A stretch of DNA of 64,000 nt, taken from NCBI RefSeq assembly GCF_036898095.1, contig NC_090743.1:21183243-21247242 (forward strand), in the 5' to 3' direction. Made by a program: the position numbers and the translations under genes. The DNA comes from Palaemon carinicauda. Taxonomy: Eukaryota > Arthropoda > Malacostraca > Decapoda > Palaemonidae. The notes under the pieces are model-generated. The model searched no databases, was not told the origin of the DNA, and saw nothing but the letters and a program-made list of their open reading frames with translations. This document shows, in pieces, positions 34,726-46,204 of this stretch. Position 1 is the first letter of the stretch; every line of letters begins with the position of its first letter.

Positions 34726-35825
34726 GACACAAAAGAAAAAGATTAAGAATAAATGAAAGGAATGAAGATAAGAATAAAAGAACAGAATATGATTTACATA
34801 TTATTTATAAATATGTCCCACGGACCAGTAAGCAGCATGTAAAATTCACTTCAAAGCACTGCGTCTATTTTTTTTCCCTAAGATATATTCCCAATTATTC
34901 GCAGAGGACTGTTGGTGACTATCTAACCTTATACCAAGAAGACAGATAGGCATGTGCAAATCAATGCCTTAAAGGAAATGTGTACAATGAAAATGGATCA
35001 GACCTAGCTTTTAGTAAAAGGAAAACGAAGGCTGTGGAGAATTAAAAAAAAAAATGTCTGATAAGAAACAAAACATTATTAACAAATGATTTCTTCAGAT
35101 TTCTCTCCTTGACACAATTAACACATATCTGGAAGGAATGTTGTATACATTCAAATGACATTTTCTTTAATTATGTTGCATAACCAAGCTAAAATGAGTG
35201 TTACATTAGAATGCGTCCAATTATATTTAGTAAGGTAGCCAATTTTCCTTTCAGATTTACTATACAATAATTATACCTCCTAACGTGAAGCACCCAGCAG
35301 ACATAATATTAATCTATCCTTTAAAATGAAACTCTATCGAGCATTGTTATCTGGGTCCTTACTACATTATAATTAACACATTTTACGCATAATTTCATTT
35401 TATCTCGGTTGCTGGATTTGATTTCGGATTGTTTACGATAATTTTTATGAGGGAACGAACTAGCTTTGTATATCATATTGCATTTTATTATTTGTTAGTC
35501 CTGATACTATAACAAACTGGCACGGTATGTATCTATAATCAATGTAGTAATATTAGTCTGTAAAAATACTACAGCAAGTAGTTGTCGTTGATATCATTTT
35601 TACCATTATTCTTTGAAAAAATTAAACATCCACGTGGACAGTGGAACTTATCAGAATGAAATTGACCGTCAAAGCAGACTTCCACGAAAGAGAATGACTA
35701 TTTTGAAAAAAAAAAAATAAATATATAAACAAACCACCAAATAAATAGATTAATAAGCAAAATATTAGTTTATGAATGAATACGTGTAAACTAATAAAAG
35801 GTTATACATATACGCAGAAGAAACC
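34726..35825. other. Unassigned AT-rich sequence
   Basis: No gene or repeat family recognised. Confidence 0.5.
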
Positions 35826-36035
35826 ATGTAAGGATGGGGGTTTGGTGGAGCCTATATGTCTATCTGCTGAGTCATTAGCAGCCACTGCCTGGCCTTCCCT
35901 GGTCCTACCTTGGGAGGAGAGGGGTTTGGGGGCTTATCATATGTATATATGGTCAGTCTTTAGGGCATTGTCCTGCTTGATAGAGCAATGTCACTGTCCC
36001 TTGTTTCTGTCATTCATGAGCGGCTTTTAAACCTT
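35826..36035 (+). mobile_element. tRNA-derived SINE, 5'-truncated copy
   Basis: Body and tail only: AAGGATGGGGGTTTGGTGGA, CAGCCACTGCCTGGCCTTCC, GGTCAGTCTTTAGGGCATTG. Same body as the copy with a tRNA head at 40715. Confidence 0.7.
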
Positions 36036-37077
36036 TAAGTGTGAAAAATAGGTCATTATGGATCACTCTGTTCTGGCAGATTTTAGATTTCTCTCCAATC
36101 TCCGTTTTATTTGCCATTTCTAAATATCCATTACTACTTCCTCCTTGAGCATGAAACAATATTCAATTTTCGGTCTCTTCGTTTTAAAGACGTAAGAAAT
36201 GGAAGGATTTTTAAGTAAAATGTGGACAAACTGAATCCCACGCCTATGAATTTATGAAACTCGTGCCGTATGGCCTTCCGCTGGATCTGAGAGCCCATTC
36301 AATGAAAAGTAAAAGCTAAAAGAAGTTGGATAGCAAGATCTGAATAAGGAACCGGAACCAGGGCTATACTAGATGGATAAGGAGTGGGCACACGTAAGAA
36401 CCGAAAGTAGCTACAGAGATTTGTAAGTAATGTTTGTGACGTGCATTGACAGTACTCACTGGGTGAACGTCATGTGGAAAAAAATATATATGGAAATGAT
36501 CCTGACGTCGGTGAACATCGGCTATATAACACCAGTTTATGACATTCAATCATTCAGTCTTTCGACTAGGCTAAATAAGTGTATCATATTAACCGCCATT
36601 ACATAGGACTCCGCATGAAAAAAAGATCGTGATTGTTCGGTTTGTGAATCGTCAGCTTTCCTGCGCAGCGAAGCTAAGCAGTTATGATTCCATTTCAACC
36701 TCCCGATTTAGATAAAATTCCTTCTTTTAACATGCGAGTCTGAAAAAATAAACCTGTCCTCTCAATCTCCTCAAACTGCAAATGGATTGACATACAGACG
36801 AAACAATTTCATTATACACCAAAGACAAGGAAATTTGTATGCACATCCTATCAGTACATTATGAATACCTAAATATCCCTTGGCAACTGCTTATCTGACA
36901 AATTATGTTTGAAAAGACAAACCGTATGTTATGCTTCATGTACACCATATCCGGTCATAAATTTTTCTTTATGGCTAAGAAGTCAACCTGAGATCAATTA
37001 GGGGAATGTCACCCAAATCATAGCTAAAATTTTTCAAATTTAAGGAACTAAATACTGTAGATCATTGTACAACCAAC
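36036..37077. other. Unassigned sequence
   Basis: No gene or known repeat recognised. Confidence 0.5.
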
Positions 37078-37272
37078 TATAGTTAATTCTTTTTAACGAG
37101 GCAGATTTGCCCCGAATCGCAGCTGTGCCCCTTTTACTCCGAAAAGTTTCCTGATCGCTGATTGGTTAGAATTATCTTGCCCAACCAATCAGCGATCAGG
37201 AAACTTTTCCGAGCTAAAAGGGCACCGCTGCGAGTCGGTGCAAATCTGCCTCGCCAAAAAAATTGACTATAG
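37078..37272. mobile_element. Palindromic MITE / foldback element
   Basis: Arms meet near 37168-37183. Matching blocks: GAGGCAGATTTGC / GCAAATCTGCCTC, AAAAGTTTCCTGATCGCTGA / its complement, CCAATCAGCGATCAGG. Outer bases CTATAGTTAATT / AATTGACTATAG are also inverted. About 195 bases, no coding capacity. Confidence 0.82.
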
Positions 37273-37601
37273 ATCAACCCCATTCTAATTGAATTTGTTT
37301 TTAATCTTCCTCTTCTTCCGGTTTTAATCGGTCCATTAAGCAGTAACATTTTCATTTTTTTTTAATTAAGTACAACGTTATATAATCAGATACATCAAAA
37401 TCTATTCATCCGTCCTTGAAAAATAAGCTCAAAGACACTGAAAAGAACAACATTCTTTGAACCCTTTGGGTGGAAGGAATATATTTTAAAAGGGTTGTTA
37501 TGACAAGGCACTGAATGGAAAGTTTGTATTTGCTCGCTGAAATGCAAAAACACATATTGGTGAAGGTTCCAGCATGAACTATATAGGTTACAGGGCTGGA
37601 T

Positions 37602-37606
<5 letters not shown>

Positions 37607-37689
<83 letters not shown>

Positions 37690-37772
37690 AACAAAAAGGA
37701 ATACGAGAGTGAGACGTAGGAGAGATATTTCCATAACTATATAGATAACTTACTCACACGCGCACACACACA

Positions 37773-37846
<74 letters not shown>

Positions 37847-37880
37847 TATATTTATATTTATATTTATATTTATATTTATC
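37607..37880. repeat. GA run (37607-37687) and TA run (37778-37850)
   Basis: Simple repeats, the second grading into TATATT units. Confidence 0.95.
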
Positions 37881-38154
37881 GACAGACCTGTATCTCATAA
37901 ATGAAGGTAGCTCCATAAGAAAAAAACACGATGATCACAGTCACATTCATACTTTGACTATTAAATCGGGAATGAACCCAATGTGAAGAAATGTTTCACA
38001 ACAATGGCCGTTTATTTATCGACAGACCTGTATCCCATAATGGAAGGTAGCTCCATAAGAAAAGAACACGATGATCACAGTCACATTCATACTTTGACTA
38101 TTAAATCAGGAATGAACCCAATGTGAAGAAATGTTTCACAACAATGGCCGTTTT
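37875..38154 (+). repeat. 140-bp tandem duplication
   Basis: TTTATCGACAGACCTGTATC begins at 37875 and again at 38015. Both copies run to CACAACAATGGCCGTTT and differ at a handful of positions and small indels. Confidence 0.92.
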
Positions 38155-38379
38155 GTACGCATAACACTGCTTCATTTACCTTTATGTGACTTTTATGAAT
38201 TCCCGTACTTCCTATACATTGAGGCAATTCTTTTAACCACTTCTTTTTCCTATCTATATTTCATAATCTTTCCATTTTGCTTCCATAGCATACACTACGC
38301 ATTTAATATCATCCCCCTACTTCAATATTTTTCCCTTTATTTGTAATAAAATACTCATATATATACATACACATGCAAA

Positions 38380-38418
38380 TTATTATTACTATTATTATTA
38401 TTATTATTATTATTATTA

Positions 38419-38460
<42 letters not shown>

Positions 38461-38690
38461 GCTAAGCTACAACCCTAGTTGGAAAAGCAGGATGCTATAA
38501 GCCCAAGGGCTCCAACAGGGAAAATTAGCCCCGTGGGGATAGGAAAAAACAGAAAACAAATAAACTATATTAGAAGTAATGAACAATTAACTAAAATAAT
38601 TTAAGGACAGTAATGGCATTAAAACATATCTTTAATGCATAAAACTATAAAAAGACTTATTTGTCAGCCTGTTCAACATAAAAAAACATT
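38380..38690 (-). mobile_element. 5'-truncated LINE tail with ATT run
   Basis: Minus-oriented: ATT run 38380-38460, CTAAGCTACAACCCTAGTTG, then 3'UTR, ending in diverged LINE coding-end sequence (on the minus strand AGCAAATGTTTTTTTATG). Confidence 0.7.
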
Positions 38691-38890
38691 TGCTGTAAGT
38701 GTGTGTGCGTGTGTGTGTTTGTGTGTGAAGAGAGACATTTTACTAGGATTGTGTATGCAATATGAAGATATGAATACAAATAGACAACCAAGAGAAAAAA
38801 AAAAAAGTTTCCCAAATAGTAAGGTACAGAAAAAAAATCTTACGTTGGGACATACAGGACAGAGGAAGTGGGATTTAAACGGCACAGAAC

Positions 38891-38893
<3 letters not shown>

Positions 38894-38974
<81 letters not shown>
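38894..38974. repeat. GA microsatellite
   Basis: About 40 GA units. Confidence 0.97.
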
Positions 38975-38976
<2 letters not shown>

Positions 38977-39441
38977 ATTGCCTAGACGATATAGGAGAGT
39001 CATCCTGCAAAACGTTACGTCCATCAAATAACCTTGAGCTTTGCATGTCCCTCAAAGCTTGCACTCTCCAATTGCGTAAGATCGTAACGAGCAACATTAC
39101 CCGGAATAATCACTGACGATTGTTTTTTCCGCTGGATGTTCGGTCCAGCCCTACATTCAATAAGCGCAGGGGGCACTTCCTTTCTAACACGGGGTAATTA
39201 TCTCGTATTTTCTCTTCGTACGTTTTACTCTGCCTGTTTTCCTCATTTGTTTATTAGGTTTATGGGATTCTCTCTTATTCTTGGTAATTTTGTTCTTATC
39301 CTTAGCCTTTTCTTATTTTTTTCCATCTCTCTTTTAGTCTCTTCTTTCCATCAGTACTTCTCTCTCTGACTATATCCATTTCAATTTACCGCCTCTGGTG
39401 TTTTTATCCAAGTCCAACACCATATCTGTCTCTTACCATCT

Positions 39442-39446
<5 letters not shown>

Positions 39447-39508
<62 letters not shown>
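39447..39508. repeat. CT microsatellite
   Basis: About 30 CT units. Confidence 0.97.
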
Positions 39509-39509
<1 letters not shown>

Positions 39510-40714
39510 ATATGAAAACAACCAACACTGCATGACTTGTCAGCGCCGGCCTCTAGCGATACACAAACATCCGGCTACATAATCTACCTCAATGATCCCC
39601 AGTTCTGCCCCGATTTGGAAGAAGAAGAGGACGAAGCGGAGGACGTAAATAATGATCGATAATGAATTCCATTTTGCACTTACGCCAGTTCCAAATCCGG
39701 GTGACCAATCCAATGCATGAGGCAATGGGACAAAGGGAAAATATGAATGATAAATTACTATAATTGATGTTTTACCAGATAGCAAAGAAAGACCGGATAC
39801 AGCAATGCTTACAATTTTAATAGTATTCTAAGAGTTAATTTTTTCCCATTTAGTGAATGTGCGCCTGTACGTATGTGTTTTATATGGGCGACATAATTAT
39901 GAAGGTCATTATGCTTATGTGTACATGCATAGGTCATGCCAAATGTGTAACCGCACTTATAAGTTTGTGAGAGGTATTGATTAACAACTACAGTATATCT
40001 ATGGGTATCAGGACAACTACCCCTCATGGACAATTACCCCCAGGGACAACTACCCCTTAAAGCAGTTACCCCTCATGGCCAATTATCTCCCCATCTCCAG
40101 TATAGTCATAGCAGTGAGATAACACTAACCAGAATGAAATTGGTTTAATGCTGGCTACAACTAAATTGTGGAAGAAAACTCCCTCGTCGTATTGTCGAGT
40201 CTCAGGAACTTGAGAAATTCAAACTAGCTTTAACGATTCCTTTTGGAGGTAAGATGCGGAATAATCTTGTTCGTTATCCTTAATTTCCATCCTTCCCGCA
40301 ACATTGTTTGTCCTTATAAGTTCATCTCAAGTTCGGTGTGTACATATTCCACAAATTTGCTTCAAACATTGGTTCCCGTCGTCGCCCTCTTCGGCAATGT
40401 CGTCGTAAAGTAAGTATCCTCAAAAAGTAATCTTGTAAGTATTTCACAAAGACTTTCAAAGTTTATTTTTATTTAACAGCAAGCAAGAACAAACTATAGC
40501 ACCTATCATTCCCATAGAGATGAAAATTCCTCATGATCGCTGCTGATGATTGATCCTATGGATGTTTTGGTTAAAGTTAAAGAACAACCCTCCATTTCTG
40601 ATTGTGGAAGTGCCAAATGTGAATCATAAATCCCGGCTTTTACAAAATTTACCTTTTGTTTCGGTGATTTTAGCAGCTCCAGAAAATTTGCCTGAGAAGT
40701 TTGACTATTATTTG
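39509..40714. other. Unassigned; ACCCC-rich short repeats at 40008-40090
   Basis: GGACAACTACCCC, GGACAATTACCCCC and GGACAACTACCCC recur within 80 bases. A complementary GGGGGTAATTGTCC occurs at 41190-41205, so the 1.2-kb interval may be an old element with inverted ends. 40180-40240 resembles the C-terminal coding end of a LINE (LEKFKLAL). Confidence 0.35.
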
Positions 40715-40995
40715 TTTTTCTACTGGGTTGTGGTTGCCTATTGGAAACGTCTGCCAGACTGAGGTTCGAGTCCCGCTCAAACTCGCTAATTTCTTGTAGT
40801 ATATGCAACCTCATCATCCTTGTGAGCTAAGGATATGGGTTTTTTGGGAGCATATTGGTTAGCCTGATGAGTCATCAGCAGCCATTGCCTGGCCCTCCCT
40901 GGTCCTAGCTTGGATGGAGGGGGTGCTTGGGCCCTGATCATTTGGATATATAGTAAGTGTCTAGGGTATTGCCCTGTGCTAAGGCATACGTTCAT
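40715..40995 (+). mobile_element. tRNA-derived SINE with Pol III B box
   Basis: Head contains GAGGTTCGAGTCCCGCTC with an exact B box (GGTTCGAGTCC) at about 40762 and a degenerate A-box-like TGGTTGCCTATTGG 30 bases upstream. Body: CTTGTGAGCTAAGGATATGG, CAGCCATTGCCTGGCCCTCC. Likely an inactive copy. Confidence 0.72.
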
Positions 40996-41264
40996 TCAGT
41001 AGTGCGTGAATGGTGTAAAATTGTGTAAATATTTAGGGACCTGTGTGAATGTTCCAGTTAGAGACCAGTGCTATGCTTGACATAGGTAATCCTGCTTTTT
41101 AAGAAAAGGTTGTACTTTACTAAAAACAATCAAGAAAGTAACGATTTCTAAGTTGTTAATGTCCATATTTATTTGGGGTTTATCATCTTCGGGGGTAATT
41201 GTCCTTGGGGGTTATAATCCAAGGAGGTAAATGCCCTAGTCTCATATCTATGTATATACCTGTA

Positions 41265-41500
41265 TCTGAAGATATCTTAACGTAGTGAAAGGGTTGTATA
41301 TCGCCATGATCAGCAAAGCTGTACTATTCAGAGCCACCTATACTAGGTTGGTTTGCTGAGAACGATCAGACTAAAGTCTCCCACCATTACCAATCTGTTT
41401 TGGCCAGAGTTGTGACGAAAACTAGCCAAACCCAAGACAGGAATAAGGTCATGTCTGAGGCTTTTTCCTGCAGTGGACTAGAAACGACTGCATTTGTTGT
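41265..41500 (+). repeat. TA-associated short repeat, copy 2 (longest)
   Basis: CTTAACGTAGTGAAAGGGTT, GATCAGCAAAGCTGTACTAT, CTAGCCAAACCCAAGACAGG and TGCAGTGGACTAGAAACGAC. The same ordered blocks occur at 43245-43480. Confidence 0.62.
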
Positions 41501-42790
41501 TGTTGTATTTGCATATAACAATCAAACGAGCATAAAACAAGCACGAGAGCATGGAATCCTTAGATAAGAATGTTGGTAGAGAACATGCTTTGAAACCTTT
41601 ATTTCCAAATATTTGTCGAATTTTTCTCCGAAAAGGTTGCTGTCATTTGGTAATGACGCGGTATGTCGCAGTCAGACTCAGCGGACGTGACTTAGCAGTA
41701 GGCACGAGAGTCCATGGAAATCTCTGTAAATGTTCCGGAAATCAGAAAGGGGTTACGAAGATACATGAAAGTTGAGGGATGAAGAATAGAGAAAAGAAAG
41801 ATGTTAAATGTAGGATGGATTGAAAAATATACTGTAGTTATTCGTGTTTGTACTACAGCATAGGTTTGACGGCTTTATATGTAGCCTATCACATATTTCT
41901 AGAATTTGTTTACGTCACACTCGAATGCATTATTGCCTTTAGCTATCATTTATTTCCTAACATCTTTCTTTCATTTGTCGTTTATTTGTACCTATGTTTA
42001 TTTGTGATAGTTTAAACCTTTTTATTTATTTCACTCTACTTCACTTGCATTAGGTTATGTAATTTTCTGGTGGTGAGATGAATGATTTACGGATGTTTGC
42101 GTAACAAGATAATGGGACTTTGATCCACGCAAATGTATGGCAATTGTTGGTTAACAATAATAATGATTATATAATGATGATAATGTGTGACGGTACGAAC
42201 ACTACGAGTATAAAGATAAGCAACAGAGTGGTCATTGTTGCCTCTTGAAGTGCTGTTAGTTCCTGTGATGGCTTTTGTTCATCTTTTTTTTCAGTGTCCA
42301 GAAGAATTATATTAAAAATTCCCTCAAACCTGCTGGTAATCTAACTAACGTTTCTCTTATTTTACATGTAGAATTAAGACCGCTCTTTTTTAGAATTTAG
42401 ATTTTCTCAAGTTATTTGAAGTGCCATATATGGATGAGATCATGGTGAGGGGTAGATGGAGATGTTATGGGCATGCCCTTCGCACTCCCCAAGAGATTTG
42501 TTCACCAAACTTTTTGCTGGGCTCCACAAGGCACCCTACGGTCTACTCTCCTCTTCTGACCACGCTCAGAACTAAGTGTAAAAATTCTAAATGCAATTAA
42601 GTAAACGATATTCTTACTCATATAGCCTACTTGATATAATGACCATTTGTAAAAATATTCATTCGAAATTCGTTCACGAGCTATTTTTATCCTCACCAAA
42701 TTTTTGTGTAACCTGAGCCACATGTCAGTATTCTTGTCAATGAAGTTGAGCAATATGGTGTAGTAAGTAATTCGGTTAGGTGACCACCAA
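41501..42790. other. Unassigned AT-rich sequence
   Basis: No gene or repeat family recognised. Confidence 0.5.
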
Positions 42791-42791
42791 G

Positions 42792-42792
<1 letters not shown>

Positions 42793-42827
<35 letters not shown>

Positions 42828-42891
42828 ACTGTATATATATGTATGTATATATATATATATATATATAATGTATACTGTATATATATGTATG

Positions 42892-42926
<35 letters not shown>

Positions 42927-43078
42927 GTACGTATATATATACATATATATATAATGTATACTGTATACATATATATGTAAATATATATATATGTATATAT
43001 ATATATATGTATATATATACAGTATATATATATATGTATCTATATATCTATCTATATATATATATATATATATATATA
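42793..43078. repeat. Interrupted TA microsatellite
   Basis: TA with regularly spaced TGTA/TACTGTA interruptions. A block GTATACTGTATATATATGTATGTATA occurs twice near 42824 and 42870, showing higher-order duplication. Confidence 0.95.
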
Positions 43079-43191
43079 ACACCATTTCTAAGGGGGTATA
43101 CCTTAACATGGTAAAAGGGCTTGCGCATTGTCGTGATCAGCAAAGCTGTAATAGTCAATGCCATCCATACTAGGTTGGTTTGCTCTGAAAA

Positions 43192-43244
<53 letters not shown>

Positions 43245-43480
43245 CACCATTTCTAAGGGGGTATACCTTAACATGGTAAAAGGGCTTGCGCATTGTCGTG
43301 ATCAGCAAAGCTGTAATAGTCAATGCCATCCATACTAGGTTGGTTTGCTCTGAAAAATGAGAAGAAAATCTCCCACCATCACTAATTATCACCACGCTGG
43401 CCGCACTAGCCAGCGTGGTGATGAAAACCGGCCAAACCCCAGACATGAATTGACACTTGTCTTGCAGTGGACCAGAAACA
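43076..43480 (+). repeat. TA-associated short repeat, duplicated copies 3 and 4
   Basis: An identical segment starting ACACCATTTCTAAGGGGGTA (about 115 bases, ending GGTTTGCTCTGAAAAAT) appears at 43079 and 43244, separated by a TA run at 43190-43243. Copy 4 continues through a CACCACGCTGG/CCAGCGTGGTG hairpin to CTTGCAGTGGACCAGAAAC. Confidence 0.85.
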
Positions 43481-43484
43481 TATG

Positions 43485-43486
<2 letters not shown>

Positions 43487-43515
<29 letters not shown>
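43487..43515. repeat. Short TA run
   Basis: Flanked by TGCACTA and TAGTGCA, so the whole is palindromic. Confidence 0.9.
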
Positions 43516-43518
<3 letters not shown>

Positions 43519-43869
43519 CATATAAGAAAGCAAGATTTACCAATGGAACTTCTGCCTTTGCCTCGTTACACAAAGAATTTTTTTTTACCACTGTATAAAA
43601 GACGGTCGTCGACCCTGAATTATATGAACACAATTTATTGATCCTACAATCAACCAGAGAGCTTCGTGTGAACGTAAGATTTGAGGTTCATAAGATTCAA
43701 GAAGACAACACTAGCCACATTTTCATATTCTCAGACAGGCCATATGCAGGATTTGGTCTTGAATGATGTGGAAACTGGATAAAAAGTTCAGTTAAGGAAG
43801 TTGGATAGCTAAGTGGAAAAGTCCAAAAGGGATCTGATCAAGAGTAAAAGGTTGAAATTAAAGATGGAA

Positions 43870-43940
43870 TGAGTGATTGATTGAGAGTTTTCTAGCATCC
43901 TGACATCTAAGGTCATTGACGCTGATACAATTTGCTATAA
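43870..43940 (+). repeat. Short dispersed repeat (GATT-headed), copy 1
   Basis: GATTGATTGAGAGTTTTCTA then CATCCTGACATCTAAGGTCA. The same unit is at 49914-49978. Confidence 0.65.
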
Positions 43941-44000
43941 ATAAGGAATAAAAGGAAATTCAATTCAAAATCATAAAAGTAAAGATGTCCTTATAAAAGT

Positions 44001-44294
44001 TTAACCCTTTTACCCCCAAAGGACGTACTAGTACGTTTCACAAAAGCCATCCCTTTAACACCATGGACGTACCGGTACGTCCTTGCAAAAAAAATGCTAT
44101 AAAATTTTTTTGTTCATATTTTTGATAATTTTTTGAGAAAATTCAGGCATTTTCCAAGAGAATGAGACCAACCTGACTTCTCTATGACAAAAATTAAGGC
44201 TGTTAGAGCAATTTAAAAAAATATATACTGCAAAATGTGCTGGGAAAAAAATAACCCCTTGGGGGTTAAGGGTTGGAAATTTCCAAATAGCCTG
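44001..44294 (+). mobile_element. TTAA-flanked piggyBac-like MITE, copy 3, right end lost
   Basis: Left TTAA and CCCTTTTACCCCCA end intact. Matches copies 1-2 up to GGAAATTTCCAAATAGCCTG, then diverges before the right inverted repeat. Confidence 0.75.
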
Positions 44295-44722
44295 CTTCTG
44301 AAATAAATCTAAGAATATCACTAGCATAGTACGACACACCATGTCCAAGAATCTTTTCGAGGATGAACCTGCCATCCTCACCTCAACTTTCACCAGCATC
44401 AGCTACAAATAATATATGGCTACATGAAACCAATGACCTTGACCTTTAAAGCTTAAATATGACCATTATCATTATGGAATTGTCGATAAGAACATGTATA
44501 ATATCTTTTTGAGTATAAAACTTTTAGTCTGATGGAAAGTGTGGCATTGAAATATTTGGCGGATTTATCCTGATGTTGGTAACTTTAGTTTATCAATTAT
44601 TTGATATCTATCAAAATTCATCAGTCTGCTCTCCCAATTTTGTTTGTCTTACATATTTTATAAGCTCGCCTACACACACACGTGTGAAATATATGAATAT
44701 CGTTGCCCCAGCAGACTGATGA

Positions 44723-44727
<5 letters not shown>

Positions 44728-44792
<65 letters not shown>
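44728..44792. repeat. GA microsatellite
   Basis: About 32 GA units. Confidence 0.97.
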
Positions 44793-44794
<2 letters not shown>

Positions 44795-44874
44795 AATGTT
44801 ATAGTTCTTCAGTTGTTCTGCGTAATGTTAATGCCATAAGTGGGATTCAATCCGTTTTATAAATATTCTAGATT

Positions 44875-45134
44875 AATCGAACTTCAGAAGTTCGAACTTG
44901 CAGCGAATGTTTTCATGTTGGGCAAGCTGACGTAGGTCTCTCTTCGTAATTTATAAATGGCAGATCTATTCTAACGTTGTTACTGATCTTGAATTATTTC
45001 ATAATAATTAATCATTAGTTCTCATCAAATTCATTTACTTCCTTTCTCCACTGGGCTATTTTTCCCTATTGGAGTCCTTGGGTTTATAGCATCCTGTTTT
45101 TCCAATTGTGGTTGTAGCTTAGCTGATAATAATG

Positions 45135-45170
<36 letters not shown>

Positions 45171-45191
45171 GTGAAGCTAAAACTCTATTTC

Positions 45192-45247
<56 letters not shown>

Positions 45248-45250
45248 GTG
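44875..45250 (+). mobile_element. 5'-truncated LINE tail with duplicated TAA end
   Basis: Starts in the LINE C-terminal coding end (GAACTTCAGAAGTTCGAACT) and reaches GGTTGTAGCTTAGC. The tail is a TAA run (45126-45171), then GTGAAGCTAAAACTCTATTT, a second TAA run (45195-45245) and the same 20-mer again, so tail plus flank was duplicated. Confidence 0.72.
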
Positions 45251-45671
45251 AAGCTAAAACTCTATTTCCCACCTCGTACTATGGAAAATATAAATTTTTA
45301 TGTTGACGCGCACCCAATACTTGCAATGACGTCATTGAACGATCCATCCAGGATATCTGGAATTAGAAGCTACTCGCCGTCGTCATTTTCATGGCACACT
45401 TCACTGCGCATCACTGGACTCGCTTTGCTATGCTCGTGAATCTTCGACGTCATTTTTAGCCGCATCTCACATCGTTCCCTTACAATCCTTGACCTTTGTT
45501 AGAGCAGAGTTAGATGTGCCGAATCATTGTGATAGTACACGTACATTTCCACGAACAGCAGCGGCAGAATGCTTGCTTATTATAGAGCTGCATAGGTATA
45601 CACACGGAAGGGACAGATATGAATATATTTTAAGTAGTAAGAAATACTCTAATCTAATACTGGAGATATAT
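45251..45671. other. Unassigned sequence
   Basis: No gene recognised; the base composition is more balanced than in neighbouring regions. Confidence 0.45.
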
Positions 45672-45785
45672 CATCATCATCAGCCGTAACTAGTCCAAAG
45701 GCCTCAGACATGTACTTCCTCTCACGTCTTTTTATGGTCTATTTATATCAGTCTATACTAGCAAATTTTCTTAGATCGCCAATCT

Positions 45786-45834
<49 letters not shown>
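45672..45834 (+). repeat. Dispersed repeat fragment and TA run
   Basis: CATCATCATCAGCCGTAACTAGTCC ... AAAGGCCTCAGACATGT resembles a common arthropod dispersed repeat. TA run 45788-45834 follows. Confidence 0.45.
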
Positions 45835-45836
<2 letters not shown>

Positions 45837-45984
45837 AACAGCTGAATGAACTAGTAAGCGATGCTCATAAAATCACATTTGAAGTATTGAAGATTAAACT
45901 TGTAGAGTAATTCGCCAAAACCACTTTTAAGAACTTGGGTTGGATTTATAGAATTTGAGCATCATAGCCAGGTGCTGGGGCGGG

Positions 45985-46031
<47 letters not shown>

Positions 46032-46204
46032 TGCTAAGCTACATTTTGGGGGTAAGGAATGACTTTAGAAAACATTACAGTTTCAGTATGGAGAAAAAGA
46101 AGAAAGGCTAAAAAGTGGGTGCATCTAGGATCAGAGAGAATGTTGCAAAAGTCAATTGGTTAATGATGAGGTGCATTGATGGCAATAGCACCCTATGGAA
46201 CCAT

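Noticed and set aside
40008..41240. A 1.2-kb transposon with inverted GGACAATTACCCC ends
   Set aside because: Only about 15 bases match in inverted orientation and no target duplication was found, so it is noted but not called.
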